A stretch of 64,000 bases of DNA from Actinomycetaceae bacterium (GCA_030540715.1 JAUNVQ010000005.1:1-64000); one strand, 5' to 3'. Shown: positions 7,645 through 17,531, counted from the first letter of the stretch. Made by a program: numbers and translations. Notes: generated from the letters alone by a model not told the origin.

Positions 7645-8973
7645 CTAGAACCCTGGCAACCCCATAGGATTAATTGTTGTACCATCACGCCACACTTCGT
7701 AGTGAACGTGAGGTCCTGTCACGCGACCTGTTGCTCCAGTCAGTCCAATAGTTTGGCCTTGACTCACCCGCTGACCTGAACGAACAGAAAAATGAGACAG
7801 ATGACGGTGAACTGTCACCCATGAATGACCATTCACATATCCATGATTGATCTTCACGGTATTACCACCCGTACCTTCATATCCAACAAAAAATACTGTC
7901 CCGCTGGCTGTCGCAAACTGCTGTTGACCAGTAGGCGAGGAAATATCCACTCCCGCATGAAGAATACGTCCACCAATCACCGGGTGGATACGGTATCCAT
8001 AGGGCGATGTCACCCACAGAGGTCCAGCGATCGGGTGTATAAACATGCCACCAGAGCCAGCAGAGGGCGCAGCGGCAGCATTCTTTGCTTGTAAAGCCTG
8101 CTGTTTTTTTCGTTCTTCCTCAGCTTTTCGCCGATTCTGCTCATCAATCTTGGCAATTTCGGCTTCAGCATCACGCTGAAGTTTTTCCTGTTCAGCAATA
8201 TCATCTTGTAACGAAGACTTTTGATTTTCAAGATTAGCTTCAGCTTGCTCATGCTGAGCTTTCAGATCGTTATAGGTGTGAACAGCTGATTCTTTTTGTT
8301 GACGAATCTTCTGAGCAGCATCAACTTCAGCGGCCTCTTGAGCCTCTAAATCAGCTACCCTGTCGCGCAGGGCTGTTTGCCGATCCTCCTGGTTACGTTT
8401 ATCCGCCAACTCAATTTCAAGTCGTTCAAGATCATTATTTTGCAGACGAGCCGCCGTTGAAGCTGAATGAGCTGCCGTTGTAATATCCGTTGTTGTTGTC
8501 GACGATATCATTAAAGCCAACGGAGAAGATAACGTGGAGTCTCGATAGCGTTTACGAACAATCGTACCGATTCGGCGCTCAGTTTCTTGACGGTCGGACG
8601 CCTTTTTCGCTAAAGAATCAGAGATTTCTTTCAGCTCACGTTGAGCAGCTTCAAGTTCATTTTTCAACTGGTCATGTTTTCGTTCATGAGCCTGCAAATC
8701 TTCCTCAGCTGAAGCCAATTCTGTTTTTGCGCGATCAAGATCATCTTTGACCTGTGTAAGTTTTAAAACTGTGTCAGCAAGCTCTTGATTTACCCCTTCA
8801 AGTGATGACTGTGCTTTCTCCTTTTCAAGCCGAGCTTGGTCACGTTTATGAACCTGATCATCACGGTCGGCGCCAAAGCTAGCCGCTGTGTGCCCCGTTA
8901 ACGTCAAAGCAAGCACCACGGCAAGCATTACGCCAACAATGCTAAGTCGTTTCGTAAGAGATCTTGTTTGCAC
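7645..8973 (-). CDS. Secreted coiled-coil M23 endopeptidase of the ftsEX operon
   Basis: Order of parts: signal peptide (SIVGVMLAVVLALTLTGHTA), about 230 residues of charged heptad-type coiled coil (Glu/Lys/Gln-rich), then a C-terminal M23 LytM domain with zinc-ligand motifs HAGVDIS and HVHYEVW plus the YGYRIHP lead-in. M23 domains cut peptidoglycan cross-bridges. The architecture is that of EnvC/PcsB-like partners of FtsEX, and the gene lies 40-100 bp after ftsX, so activation by the FtsEX complex is the likely job (inference). Start: AGAAGGAG stands just before tandem GTGs at 8976/8973; an ATG at 9027 in the same frame lacks a close ribosome site and would add 18 basic residues before the signal peptide. 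Confidence 0.87.
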   Translation of the reverse strand: MQTRSLTKRLSIVGVMLAVVLALTLTGHTAASFGADRDDQVHKRDQARLEKEKAQSSLEGVNQELADTVLKLTQVKDDLDRAKTELASAEEDLQAHERKHDQLKNELEAAQRELKEISDSLAKKASDRQETERRIGTIVRKRYRDSTLSSPLALMISSTTTTDITTAAHSASTAARLQNNDLERLEIELADKRNQEDRQTALRDRVADLEAQEAAEVDAAQKIRQQKESAVHTYNDLKAQHEQAEANLENQKSSLQDDIAEQEKLQRDAEAEIAKIDEQNRRKAEEERKKQQALQAKNAAAAPSAGSGGMFIHPIAGPLWVTSPYGYRIHPVIGGRILHAGVDISSPTGQQQFATASGTVFFVGYEGTGGNTVKINHGYVNGHSWVTVHRHLSHFSVRSGQRVSQGQTIGLTGATGRVTGPHVHYEVWRDGTTINPMGLPGF

Positions 8974-9070
8974 CACTATGCTCCTTCTGCTTTGCCCTCT
9001 TCGTTTCGTTAACACCTTAATTGCCATGCTTTTGGTGTCACCCTTTCGCGTGCACCGCCGCAGCCCTCCC

Positions 9071-9988
9071 CTACGCTTTTGCGTACTTAGTCAAGGCGAT
9101 TGCCGAAGCAATCACCGCAAAAATAACGGAAACACCAATAATGATTGGTGATATCTTCCATACATCGGCAAGACCGATAACCCCAAGAACACGAATATGC
9201 TCGCGAATCCAGTTTTCAATACCAAAATGCATACCCAACGCTAACGTACCGATAGAAAGCAATGCACCAATAAGTGCAGCAACGGTTGTTTCAATCATAA
9301 ATGGCATCTGGATAAACAGATTCGATGCCCCCACAAACCGCATAATACGAGTTTCTTTGGAACGGACCATTGCCGACAAACGGATAGTTGTCATCATTAG
9401 TAAAACCGCAGCTACGATCTGAATTGCCGCAAGAGAAAACGCCAAAAGCGACAGTTTAGTTAACAGATTGAAAAGAGGTTCGACAATTTCACGCTGATCC
9501 TGCACTGATTCAACACCAGGCTTCCCCTCAACAGCTGCTGCAATCACCTGATACTGCGAAGGATCCTTCAGCTTGACACGAAATGCTTTGGGCAACATTT
9601 CCGGCGTTGTTCCTTCTGCCAGCGGTGTACCAGCATACTGCTTTTGGAATTCTTCATAGGCTTCCTGATTACTTTGAAAATGAACCTTTGCAACATAGTC
9701 AGCCAACTCAGAGGAATTCAACTGCTGATCTATAGCATCAATCTGAGCTTGTGTTGCTGCCTGTTCGTGACAATTCGCAGAGGTATCTTCCGTGGCACAC
9801 ATATAGATGCTTACCTCAACCTTTGCGTACCAATGCTGTTGCATATTATTGATTTGTACCTGTGACAGCAACCCGATGCCAACAAAAAGGAAGGACACAA
9901 AAGTCACAAGAATAACGGCAAAGGTCATCGCAAAATTCGAAAAGAATCCTGTGAAAGCTCTACCCATAATAAAACGAAAACGCATCAT
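9071..9988 (-). CDS. ftsX: Cell-division ABC transporter permease FtsX
   Basis: Four-helix membrane partner of FtsE. A first transmembrane segment near residues 20-45 is followed by a large extracellular loop (to about residue 175) containing CATEDTSANC, which may form a disulfide, then three membrane segments. This is the standard FtsX layout at about 300 residues. In actinobacteria FtsEX senses or drives septal wall hydrolase activity. A GGGGG site precedes tandem ATGs (9988 and 9985); either may be used. It starts 6 bp after ftsE. Confidence 0.95.
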   Translation of the reverse strand: MMRFRFIMGRAFTGFFSNFAMTFAVILVTFVSFLFVGIGLLSQVQINNMQQHWYAKVEVSIYMCATEDTSANCHEQAATQAQIDAIDQQLNSSELADYVAKVHFQSNQEAYEEFQKQYAGTPLAEGTTPEMLPKAFRVKLKDPSQYQVIAAAVEGKPGVESVQDQREIVEPLFNLLTKLSLLAFSLAAIQIVAAVLLMMTTIRLSAMVRSKETRIMRFVGASNLFIQMPFMIETTVAALIGALLSIGTLALGMHFGIENWIREHIRVLGVIGLADVWKISPIIIGVSVIFAVIASAIALTKYAKA

Positions 9989-9994
9989 GTCCCC

Positions 9995-10681
9995 CTACTT
10001 CAAACCATAGCTACCGCGTGTTTGGTCGCGAACAATGCGTCCATCAACAAGTTCAATAACGCGCTGGCGAAACGCATCAACAATTTCACGGTCATGGGTA
10101 GCCATCATCACGGTGGTCCCACTTTTGTTAATGTCAAATAAAAGGCCCATAATGTCACCGGCTATCTCGGGATCAAGTTCACCAGTTGGTTCGTCGGCCA
10201 GCAAGATTTTTGGTTCATTAATCACTGCTCGGGCAATACCGACACGCTGCTGTTCCCCACCGGAAAGTGAGCCTGGAAGTCTTTTTTCTTTACCGCTAAG
10301 CCCCACCAGTTCCAATACTTCCGGAACTGCTTGACGAATTTGTTTTTTTGATTTACCAATTACCTGTAAGGCCAGTGCAACATTATCGAATACGGTTTTT
10401 GATTCCAAAAGTTGGAAATCTTGAAAAACCATGCCAATTTCTTGGCGCAGCTGAGGTACCTTCCAGCGTGACAGTCGGCTGACATCTTTGCCTAAAACGT
10501 GAACAGTTCCAGAGGTCGGACGAATCTGACGTAAAATCAGATCAAGAAAAGTTGACTTACCTGAACCAGATTTCCCCACAAGGAAGGCAAACTCGCCCTG
10601 CTCAATCGTTACGGTGACATCATCAAGCGCAGGACGAACCCCACGTTGATAGACCTTTGTAACATTTTCAAATGTGATCAT
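9995..10681 (-). CDS. ftsE: Cell-division ATP-binding protein FtsE
   Basis: ABC ATPase that drives FtsX. Walker [10 protein letters not shown] (residues 36-44), Q loop in VFQDFQLLE, signature LSGGEQQRV, Walker [13 protein letters not shown] and the switch His in MATHD are intact. Length 228 is typical. The 357-bp gap before it holds its own strong promoter, so it heads a unit ftsE-ftsX-M23-smpB-SRAP even though prfB, its usual actinobacterial neighbour, lies just upstream on the same strand. Confidence 0.96.
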   Translation of the reverse strand: MITFENVTKVYQRGVRPALDDVTVTIEQGEFAFLVGKSGSGKSTFLDLILRQIRPTSGTVHVLGKDVSRLSRWKVPQLRQEIGMVFQDFQLLESKTVFDNVALALQVIGKSKKQIRQAVPEVLELVGLSGKEKRLPGSLSGGEQQRVGIARAVINEPKILLADEPTGELDPEIAGDIMGLLFDINKSGTTVMMATHDREIVDAFRQRVIELVDGRIVRDQTRGSYGLK

Positions 10682-11038
10682 ATATTTCTATCCATTGGTT
10701 GGTGTCAGTGTTTCATCCTGCTGCCCTGTATACGTGCACAAAGGGTACATGCAGCCAAGCCTTTCAGGGTGAAAGATTACTCTAACCGTATAATGGTGCT
10801 GGTAATATGACTGTCAACACGCCGAGAGCTGAGAAAAAATACTGTGATTGATATTGCGATTAATGGCTTGTTCGGCACTTCCCTGCCAACGCGTCACATG
10901 CTATTGCTGGAATGCACACACGTCGATTCTTTCTTCCTTGACGTAACAGTATCAGTGGCGTTGTCATCATAGTCGGCATACTCCACACCTGTGTCACAGC
11001 ATCACTCATGCTAAAAGGAAGGAAGACAAATCACAGTG
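10682..11038 (-). promoter_or_regulatory. 357-bp gap between prfB and ftsE, with a strong ftsE promoter
   Basis: On the minus strand TTGACA (10812-10817) is followed after 18 bp by TTATAC (10788-10793), or after 17 bp by ATTATA: a near-consensus housekeeping promoter about 105 bp before ftsE. The rest holds no ORF with coding character and no hairpin strong enough to call as a prfB terminator. Confidence 0.65.
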
Positions 11039-12172
11039 TTAGGCATTATCCGCAGCAGCCTGCTGTTCTTGCTGCTTACGCCAGCGGATGCCTTCGTGAA
11101 GAAATCCATCAATATCACCATCGAAAACAGCGTCAATATTTCCCACTTCGTATCCGCTTCGCAGATCTTTTACTTTTTGATACGGATGCGTAACATAGGA
11201 TCGCATCTGGTCACCCCACGAGGCTTTCGCGTCTCCAGCAAGTTCACGTTTTTTAGCGTGTTCTTCCTCTTGCCGTACCAACAGCAGGCGCGACTTCAAA
11301 ACTCGAAGTGCTGCCGCACGGTTTTGTATCTGCGACTTTTCATTTTGCATACTCACCACAATTCCAGTGGGAATATGAGTCATACGAACTGCGGAATCGG
11401 TTGTGTTCACTGATTGGCCACCTGGCCCCGAGGAACGAAATACTTCAACCTTGATCTCAGAATCAGGAATCTCAATCTTATCTGTTGTTTCAATAAGAGG
11501 TATAACTTCCACTGCTGCAAAAGACGTGTGACGTCTAGCCGCATTGTCAAAGGGGCTGATACGAACAAGTCGGTGTGTTCCGCCCTCTACACTTAAAAAA
11601 CCATATGAGTAAGGTGCGTTCACCTGGAATGTAGCCGATTTCAGTCCAGCCTCTTCAGCGTAGGAGGTATCCATAATATCAACGGAATAGCCGTGTTGTT
11701 CAGCCCAGCGCAAATACATTCTTAACAGCATTTGTGCCCAGTCAGCTGCATCAACACCGCCAGCACCGGCACGAATAGTAACTACCGCATAGCGTTCGTC
11801 ATATTCACCTGACAGAAGAGTCTGAATTTCAAGTTCAGAGATCTCCGTAGAAAGACGTTTAACCTCCTGTGCAACCTCTGAAAAAATTTCATCGGCATCC
11901 TCTCCATCTTCCTCTGCGGCGATTTCGATCATTGTCCTTACATCGTCAAGATCTTGGGTAATAGTTTCCAATGTCTCAAGCTGCGATTGGGCATGGGAAA
12001 GTTTCGATGTTACCGCCTGCGCATTGTCGCCGTCATCCCACAGGTCGGGCGCCCCAGCCTGTTGCGATAAATCGGCAATCCGTTCACGCAGCTTGTCCGG
12101 ATTAATTACTGCCGTAATAGATGATAAAGTATCGGACAGATGCTCAATGTCTTGGTCGTAGTCACTACTCAC
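11039..12172 (-). CDS. prfB: Peptide chain release factor 2
   Basis: Terminates translation at UGA and UAA. It shows the SPF codon-reading tripeptide of RF2 (RISPFDN) and the universal GGQ motif ([13 protein letters not shown]) that triggers peptidyl-tRNA hydrolysis. It is one uninterrupted frame of 377 residues, so the programmed +1 frameshift used by many bacteria to control RF2 is absent, as is usual in actinobacteria. Start GTG at 12172, with GAGG only one base away; no in-frame alternative near it fits better. Confidence 0.96.
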   Translation of the reverse strand: MSSDYDQDIEHLSDTLSSITAVINPDKLRERIADLSQQAGAPDLWDDGDNAQAVTSKLSHAQSQLETLETITQDLDDVRTMIEIAAEEDGEDADEIFSEVAQEVKRLSTEISELEIQTLLSGEYDERYAVVTIRAGAGGVDAADWAQMLLRMYLRWAEQHGYSVDIMDTSYAEEAGLKSATFQVNAPYSYGFLSVEGGTHRLVRISPFDNAARRHTSFAAVEVIPLIETTDKIEIPDSEIKVEVFRSSGPGGQSVNTTDSAVRMTHIPTGIVVSMQNEKSQIQNRAAALRVLKSRLLLVRQEEEHAKKRELAGDAKASWGDQMRSYVTHPYQKVKDLRSGYEVGNIDAVFDGDIDGFLHEGIRWRKQQEQQAAADNA

Positions 12173-12225
12173 ACCTCTAGACTACTAAACGCGAAGGCAA
12201 AGTGAAGAATCGAAAAGGTACATCA

Positions 12226-13377
12226 ATGAAAAAACCTCTGACTAACCTTCAACTGGCCGCAGTGGCTTCCGCCGTTTTACCCCGTGAACGCATTAATGCC
12301 ACCTGTGAACCAACATACCGTGATGACGATATTGCCCTGCAGGGTGTGACCACCGATAATGGGGAAAAGTATTTAGTCACCTGCCCACTGGGTAATGATG
12401 CGTCAACGGATTTACAGACGCAAGAACCTCTGCTCAACGCCCTGCATTCCCTTTATCGACGTTCCCTTCTATCATTCGATGTACCTGTTCCTATTGGTTT
12501 TACGCGTCTGCGAACAGGCCAAAAGGCTATGGTGGCCAAAGGGTTTGATGCTCCGCTTTTAGAGTCAATTGCCACAGGCACAACCACGGTTGGTACATCT
12601 TTTTCTTTTTCAGAGGGCAACAATACTCCCGATACAAACTCTGGTTCCCTTTTTCCCATCCAAGCGTGGGCAAAGCCTTTGGCTATTGCACTGGCTTCGT
12701 TGCATCGCACTGAACTCCAAGATGTCGCTTCAGCCAGCCTTCCCATCAATGATGCCGCATCGATTCGTCAGGAACTTCATCATGCATTAGCGCAGGGCAA
12801 GGCATCAGGTCACATTCCGCAGACTGTATCGAAACGCTGGCAACAACGTCTAGATAACCCGTCACTATGGCGTTTTTCGTCTGTGCTTATCCACTCAAAC
12901 ATTGCACCTACCTGTGTTTTTGGCTCTGCAGATGGGATTGTCGGCATCTGTGACTGGGGGGAAGCACAATTTGGCGACCCAGCAGTGGATCTTGCTGCCG
13001 TATTGTCGGGGGCAACTCCTAAGTTTAGTAAAGAGTTTTATCGTGTGTATCGCCTTCAGCGTCGCTCAGGTGTAGATGGTGGCCTTGAATCACGCGTTGA
13101 ATTGATGGCTGAACTGGCAATTTTACGGTGGCTTCTTCATGGTCTTGAATGTAAAGATGCAGAGATTATCAACGATGCTGCCACAATGATGACCGAGCTC
13201 AACAATACTTTGGAACAAGAGGCCACATCCTACCCCGATAACAGGAAGTCTTTGAAGGATGTGCCATCTGACAGCCACGAACCCACCCAGGCGTTACCAA
13301 CAATTCGTGAAACTGACAATGATGAAGCGCTCACAGAAGCAGTTCACATATCTGACATAGATGGTAAAAACAAATAG
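12226..13377 (+). CDS. Aminoglycoside-phosphotransferase-fold protein, possibly a pseudokinase
   Basis: Residues ~30-320 follow the APH/choline-kinase fold: an N-lobe with a VTCPLGND-like strand and a C-lobe with CDWGEAQFGDPAVDLA, the metal-binding Asp and GDP-x-x-DLA signature of this family. The catalytic loop, normally HGD, reads HSN (His223, Asn225), so the catalytic base Asp is replaced by Asn. The Thr/Ser/Asn-rich stretch at ~120-145 and the acidic tail of ~60 residues look disordered. Substrate unknown. ATG 12226 is chosen for AAAAGG seven bases upstream; GTG 12202 with AAGG is a second option. It is divergent from prfB and ends at a strong terminator. Confidence 0.75.
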   Translation: MKKPLTNLQLAAVASAVLPRERINATCEPTYRDDDIALQGVTTDNGEKYLVTCPLGNDASTDLQTQEPLLNALHSLYRRSLLSFDVPVPIGFTRLRTGQKAMVAKGFDAPLLESIATGTTTVGTSFSFSEGNNTPDTNSGSLFPIQAWAKPLAIALASLHRTELQDVASASLPINDAASIRQELHHALAQGKASGHIPQTVSKRWQQRLDNPSLWRFSSVLIHSNIAPTCVFGSADGIVGICDWGEAQFGDPAVDLAAVLSGATPKFSKEFYRVYRLQRRSGVDGGLESRVELMAELAILRWLLHGLECKDAEIINDAATMMTELNNTLEQEATSYPDNRKSLKDVPSDSHEPTQALPTIRETDNDEALTEAVHISDIDGKNK

Positions 13378-13399
13378 TTATGAGATTACTTTTTATAGC

Positions 13400-13434
13400 A
13401 GTGAAGGCAGGTACCCAGCGGACCTGCCTTCACT
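13400..13434. terminator. Bidirectional intrinsic terminator
   Basis: Perfect 13-bp stem (13400-13412 AGTGAAGGCAGGT and 13422-13434) with a 9-nt loop, followed by TTTTACT on the plus strand. It lies between convergent genes and can serve both the APH-fold gene and chvE. Confidence 0.85.
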
Positions 13435-13461
13435 TTTACTCACAAAGGGGAACAAGAAGTT

Positions 13462-14574
13462 TTACTTCAGAACTTCGGCAACAATCTTCGAACGGTTCTC
13501 GTCATCTTGATAAACCTCTTTAATATTGGACTTTGTCACAATCTGAGGTGTCAGCAAGAATGCCTTGACGGGATTACCTTCAACTGATTCATACTGTTTG
13601 TCATCCATGGCAACACCGTCAAGTGTAGGTACCTCATCGGTGCCAGCAATAGCCTTCGCCAAGCTCACAGACTGCTTCACCAGTGCGCGGGTATCCTTGA
13701 AAATTGTTGAATACTGTTTACCTTCAGCAACAAGTTTCACCGACTCATTTTCGGAATCTTGACCAGTCACTACAGGAGCAGGCTTATTTGCCTGCTCGAT
13801 GGATGTCAAAATAGCGCGGGCAAGAGTATCATTTGGCGACAAGACACCATCGGGGGCATTGTCACCTGAATAGTGCTGCTGCAAAATGGCATCCATACGT
13901 TTTTGAGCATTTTCTGCTTTCCACCCCTGCGTTGAAGCCTGCGTGAACTCTGTCTGACCCGAGACAACTTGAAGTTCACCAGCATCAATCTTCGGTTGAA
14001 GAACATCCATAGCACCGTTAAAGAACTTCATCGAGTTAGCATCATCAGGCGAACCAGCGAACAACTCAACTTTAGCGGGACTTGCAACACCCTTTTCTTT
14101 GAGACCATCTAGCAGTGCTTGGCCTTGGAGTTTACCAACACCAAAGTTGTCATAGGCAATGTAGTAGTCGATATCTTTTGTATTGGTCAGCAAGCGGTCA
14201 TAGGCAACAACTTTAATGCCTTCCTTCTTGGCTTTCGCCAACTGTGTAGACAGCTGACCACCGTCAATCGCTCCGATAATCAGGACCTTCACGCCCTTAG
14301 TGATCATCGAGTCGATCTGGCTTTGCTGTTCTTGAACACCGCTGTTAGCAAATTGGATTTGGCAATCAAGCTTTGCTTCTTCGCAATCCTTTTGGAAAAG
14401 CCCTTCGGCTTCCACCCAATTCTCAGAGGTCTTTTGTGGCAATGCAACACCAACTTTGATCGCGCCATCAGCTGCTTCACTTGCGCCATCGCCTCCGCGT
14501 GCACCACATGCCGACATCGTCAACGCCAATGCGGATGCGGTTCCAAGGGTAAGTACCTTTTTCCATGTTTTCAT
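13462..14574 (-). CDS. chvE: Multiple-monosaccharide ABC transporter substrate-binding lipoprotein
   Basis: Periplasmic-binding-protein-like lipoprotein (family 4 sugar binders such as ChvE and XylF). The signal peptide ends in a lipobox, LTMSAC, with the lipid Cys at position 22; a Gly/Ala-rich linker precedes the sugar-binding domains. IGAIDGGQL, VVAYDRLL and NDTLARAI are hallmark segments; aldopentoses or hexoses such as xylose, arabinose, glucose or galactose are likely ligands, but the sequence cannot pick one. It is the last gene of mmsA-mmsB-chvE, and GGAG lies 6 bases before its ATG. Being last and next to a terminator fits a transcript starting upstream of mmsA. Confidence 0.9.
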   Translation of the reverse strand: MKTWKKVLTLGTASALALTMSACGARGGDGASEAADGAIKVGVALPQKTSENWVEAEGLFQKDCEEAKLDCQIQFANSGVQEQQSQIDSMITKGVKVLIIGAIDGGQLSTQLAKAKKEGIKVVAYDRLLTNTKDIDYYIAYDNFGVGKLQGQALLDGLKEKGVASPAKVELFAGSPDDANSMKFFNGAMDVLQPKIDAGELQVVSGQTEFTQASTQGWKAENAQKRMDAILQQHYSGDNAPDGVLSPNDTLARAILTSIEQANKPAPVVTGQDSENESVKLVAEGKQYSTIFKDTRALVKQSVSLAKAIAGTDEVPTLDGVAMDDKQYESVEGNPVKAFLLTPQIVTKSNIKEVYQDDENRSKIVAEVLK

Positions 14575-14607
14575 AGTTTCTCCAACTATCTTTGTTGATG
14601 AGGTGGG

Positions 14608-15888
14608 CTAGTGAGCCGTGACCTCGGTTGTTTTCTTTTTGTCGCGGCCCCATGCTCTTTGCAAAGTGCCGATGATTGAGGGTTTGCCCTGTTTCTTTGA
14701 CCACACATCAACGGCAACTGCAGCCAGCAAAACCAGGCCTTTGATTACTTGTGTCATAGCCGCGCCAACACCTAGCAGTTGCAAACCGTTGTTAAGAACA
14801 GCCATGACTAAACCGCCAACGATTGTTCCCATCACGGTTCCTACTCCTCCGGTAACGGCGGCACCGCCAATAAACACCGCTGCAATAGCATCCAGTTCCC
14901 ACATCACGCCATCGCTGGGACCTGATGCGGTAGAACGACCGATGAAAAGGATGCCTGATACTGCAGCTAATACCGACATATTTGCCATAGCGAAAAAGAG
15001 TGTTTTCTTCACACTAACGCCTGATAGCGATGCTGCATGTGGATTACCGCCAACGGCATAGACTGCACGGCCAAGTGTTGTTTTTTGCGTCAAGAAGGAA
15101 TAGAACAATGTGAGTGCTGCCAAAATCAATCCGGGGATAGGGAAGGAAGTTCCTTCTTCGCCTGTGGCAAACAGCCACATAATCACCATAATGACCGTAC
15201 CTAAAATAATGACTTGGCTAACTGGAATCCACAGTGGTGGCAGGTGGGCACCGATACGTTTTTGACGTCGCCGCTTTGAAACAGCAGACCAGGCAAGCGC
15301 CCCAACAGCAACAGCTCCAAGAATCATTGTTGGCAGATTAAAGGGAATCATATTGGGGGCAATATCTGGCAGATAGCCTGCTCCAAGGAAACGGAACAGT
15401 TCGGGTACACTCACGGTTTCTGATTCACCTATCCACTGGTTAGCACCCCTAAACAAAAGCATGCCAGCAAGTGTGGTAATAAACCCTGGGACACCCCACC
15501 AAGCAACCCAAAAACCTTGCCACGTGCCTACCAGCAAACCAACAAGGAGCCCTAAGATAAGGGCTAGTATTGGTGGAAGGCCTGCTCGAGCTGTAATAGC
15601 AACAATGATGCCAACAAAGGCAGCTACCGAACCAACGGAAAGGTCAATCTGTGCACACACAATCACCAGCAGCATCCCTAGCGCTAAAATTAACACATAG
15701 GAGTTACCAGAAATAATGTTCATCAAGTTGCCGGGTTTAAGTACAGTTCCACCAGTTTTGATTTCGAAGAAAATAATAAGGAAGATGAGTGCGCCAATCA
15801 TCGCGAATTGACGGAAGTCACCACCTACCAATTGGCGCAAAATATCGAGTGTCGAATTACGCGTTTTCTGGTTAGTTGTTGTATTCAC
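14608..15888 (-). CDS. mmsB: Multiple-monosaccharide ABC transporter permease
   Basis: Integral membrane subunit of the RbsC/XylH/GguB family. About ten hydrophobic helices are visible; the region between helices at ~200-230 is basic (KRRRQKRIG), as in XylH-type proteins. The conserved cytosolic loop contacting the ATPase (AVGGNPHAASLSGVSV) and the following GGAAVTGGVGT are present. GTG start at 15888 with AAGGA upstream; 14 bp separate it from mmsA. It imports the sugar bound by the lipoprotein encoded next. Confidence 0.93.
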   Translation of the reverse strand: MNTTTNQKTRNSTLDILRQLVGGDFRQFAMIGALIFLIIFFEIKTGGTVLKPGNLMNIISGNSYVLILALGMLLVIVCAQIDLSVGSVAAFVGIIVAITARAGLPPILALILGLLVGLLVGTWQGFWVAWWGVPGFITTLAGMLLFRGANQWIGESETVSVPELFRFLGAGYLPDIAPNMIPFNLPTMILGAVAVGALAWSAVSKRRRQKRIGAHLPPLWIPVSQVIILGTVIMVIMWLFATGEEGTSFPIPGLILAALTLFYSFLTQKTTLGRAVYAVGGNPHAASLSGVSVKKTLFFAMANMSVLAAVSGILFIGRSTASGPSDGVMWELDAIAAVFIGGAAVTGGVGTVMGTIVGGLVMAVLNNGLQLLGVGAAMTQVIKGLVLLAAVAVDVWSKKQGKPSIIGTLQRAWGRDKKKTTEVTAH

Positions 15889-15902
15889 AAGAGTTGTCCT
15901 TT

Positions 15903-17465
15903 TTATTGTCTGTCAACAGGGTCGTGGGTTGATGATGTCATCAATCGCATAAGTTCTTCTTGATTGGTATGTGCTGTTGGAATATCGCCGGTAACTTCAC
16001 CCTCAAAAATTGTGTAAATTCTGTCGGTTATTCCCAACAGCTCGGGTAGTTCTGAAGAAATAACGATGATTCCTTTTCCTTCATCGGCAAGTGCTTGAAT
16101 GAAGGTATAGATTTCGAACTTTGCACCAACATCCACTCCACGTGTTGGCTCATCAAGAATTAAAATGTCACAGTCGGTAAACATCCATTTTGCCAACACT
16201 ACTTTTTGCTGATTTCCGCCAGAAAGCGTATTGACGTTAGTTGCTACCGAAGGGGTTTTAATACGTAGATTGCTGCGATAATCTTCTGCGTGGCGGCGTG
16301 CCATCAGCAAATCAAGGATACCAAGTTGAGCAACTTTTTGAGGTTTCGCAGCAATAACGGATTCATAGATGTTGTCAAGTAGGTTAAGCCCCAAGGCTTT
16401 GCGGTCCTCACTTAAATAAGAAACGCCTTTGGCGATGGCTTCACGTACAGTTGTCATGGTGATAGGTTCACCACGCATGTAGGTAGTGCCCGAAAGGTAG
16501 TTTCCGTAGGAGTGACCAAATACTGAACGGGCTAGCTCTGTTCGACCGGCCCCCATCAACCCTGCCAGACCAACGATTTCGCCCTCACGCACCATGATAG
16601 TGGAGTTTTTACAGACAAGCTGTCCTGGGCGAAGTGGGTGTTCTACCACCCAATCTTTGATCTCAAAGAGGACGTCACCTATTTTTGATTCATGCTCGGG
16701 AAAACGGTTATCAAGAGGACGCCCCACCATAGAACGAATAATCTGGTTTTCGTCAACACCCTTCTTTTGTATATCTTCCATCACATCAACTGTCTTACCG
16801 TCGCGAATAACAGTAATGGTGTCTGCAACTGCAGCCAACTCGTTGAGTTTATGCGAGATAATGATTTGCGTTGTTCCCTGATCGCGCTGTTGACGCATGA
16901 GGTCAAGCAGGTGTGCTGATTCAGCTTCATTAAGCGCTGCAGTTGGCTCATCAAGAATAAGCAGACGAACGTTCTTAGCAAGTGCTCTGGCAATTTCAAC
17001 AAGTTGCTGCTTGCCTACGCCAATGTCTTTAATTTTTGTTCGAGAGCTTTCTACCAGGCCTACTTCTTTCATATGTTTATCTGCTTCATGATAGGTAGCT
17101 TCCCAATCAATCACACCATGGCGTTTTATTTCATTGCCTAAAAACATGTTTTCTGCAATAGAAAGTTCAGGGATAAGTGCAAGCTCCTGATGGATAATGA
17201 CGATGCCTTTTTGTTCAGACTGATGAATATTGCTAAAACGACATTCTTCACCGTCATAAACAATGCGGCCGTCGTAGCTTCCGTGGGGCCACACACCTGA
17301 AAGAACCTTCATGAGTGTTGATTTTCCAGCACCATTTTCACCACAGATCGCGTGAATTTCGCCTTTTTTGACATCGAGATTGACATCATCAAGCGCACGG
17401 ACCCCGGGAAAGGTCTTGACGATATTTTCCATACGCAAAAGCGTATTGCTTTCATTCTTTTTCAC
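15903..17465 (-). CDS. mmsA: Multiple-monosaccharide ABC transporter, two-domain ATPase
   Basis: RbsA/XylG/GguA-type protein with two ABC modules. The first has an intact GENGAGKST Walker A and LILDEPTAALNE Walker B; the second has the divergent GLMGAGRTELAR P-loop typical of the family, with TLSGGNQQKVVLAKW and DILILDEPTRGVDVG. The start is uncertain: the frame opens at a TTG (17528) without ribosome site, while GTG 17465 has GGGGA five bases upstream and gives the expected N-terminus; ATG at MENIVKTF is a third option. It heads the transport operon, directly after the ROK repressor gene and the operator-like sequences at 17502-17571. Confidence 0.92.
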   Translation of the reverse strand: MKKNESNTLLRMENIVKTFPGVRALDDVNLDVKKGEIHAICGENGAGKSTLMKVLSGVWPHGSYDGRIVYDGEECRFSNIHQSEQKGIVIIHQELALIPELSIAENMFLGNEIKRHGVIDWEATYHEADKHMKEVGLVESSRTKIKDIGVGKQQLVEIARALAKNVRLLILDEPTAALNEAESAHLLDLMRQQRDQGTTQIIISHKLNELAAVADTITVIRDGKTVDVMEDIQKKGVDENQIIRSMVGRPLDNRFPEHESKIGDVLFEIKDWVVEHPLRPGQLVCKNSTIMVREGEIVGLAGLMGAGRTELARSVFGHSYGNYLSGTTYMRGEPITMTTVREAIAKGVSYLSEDRKALGLNLLDNIYESVIAAKPQKVAQLGILDLLMARRHAEDYRSNLRIKTPSVATNVNTLSGGNQQKVVLAKWMFTDCDILILDEPTRGVDVGAKFEIYTFIQALADEGKGIIVISSELPELLGITDRIYTIFEGEVTGDIPTAHTNQEELMRLMTSSTHDPVDRQ

Positions 17466-17501
17466 TTTGTCCCCAACCTCGTTGTTGATTGCGTTAATAG
17501 C

Positions 17502-17513
17502 TTGACATGTCAA
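17502..17513. promoter_or_regulatory. Perfect 12-bp palindrome upstream of mmsA
   Basis: TTGACATGTCAA is self-complementary and lies 37 bp before the mmsA start. On the minus strand it also contains a consensus -35 hexamer TTGACA, though no good -10 follows at 17 bp (AATCAA). It could be an operator, a promoter element or both. Confidence 0.4.
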
Positions 17514-17531
17514 AGAGCTTAAAGTCAAGAA

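Noticed and set aside
11039..12172. Programmed frameshift in prfB
   Set aside because: RF2 is one uninterrupted frame with no internal UGA and no slippery site.
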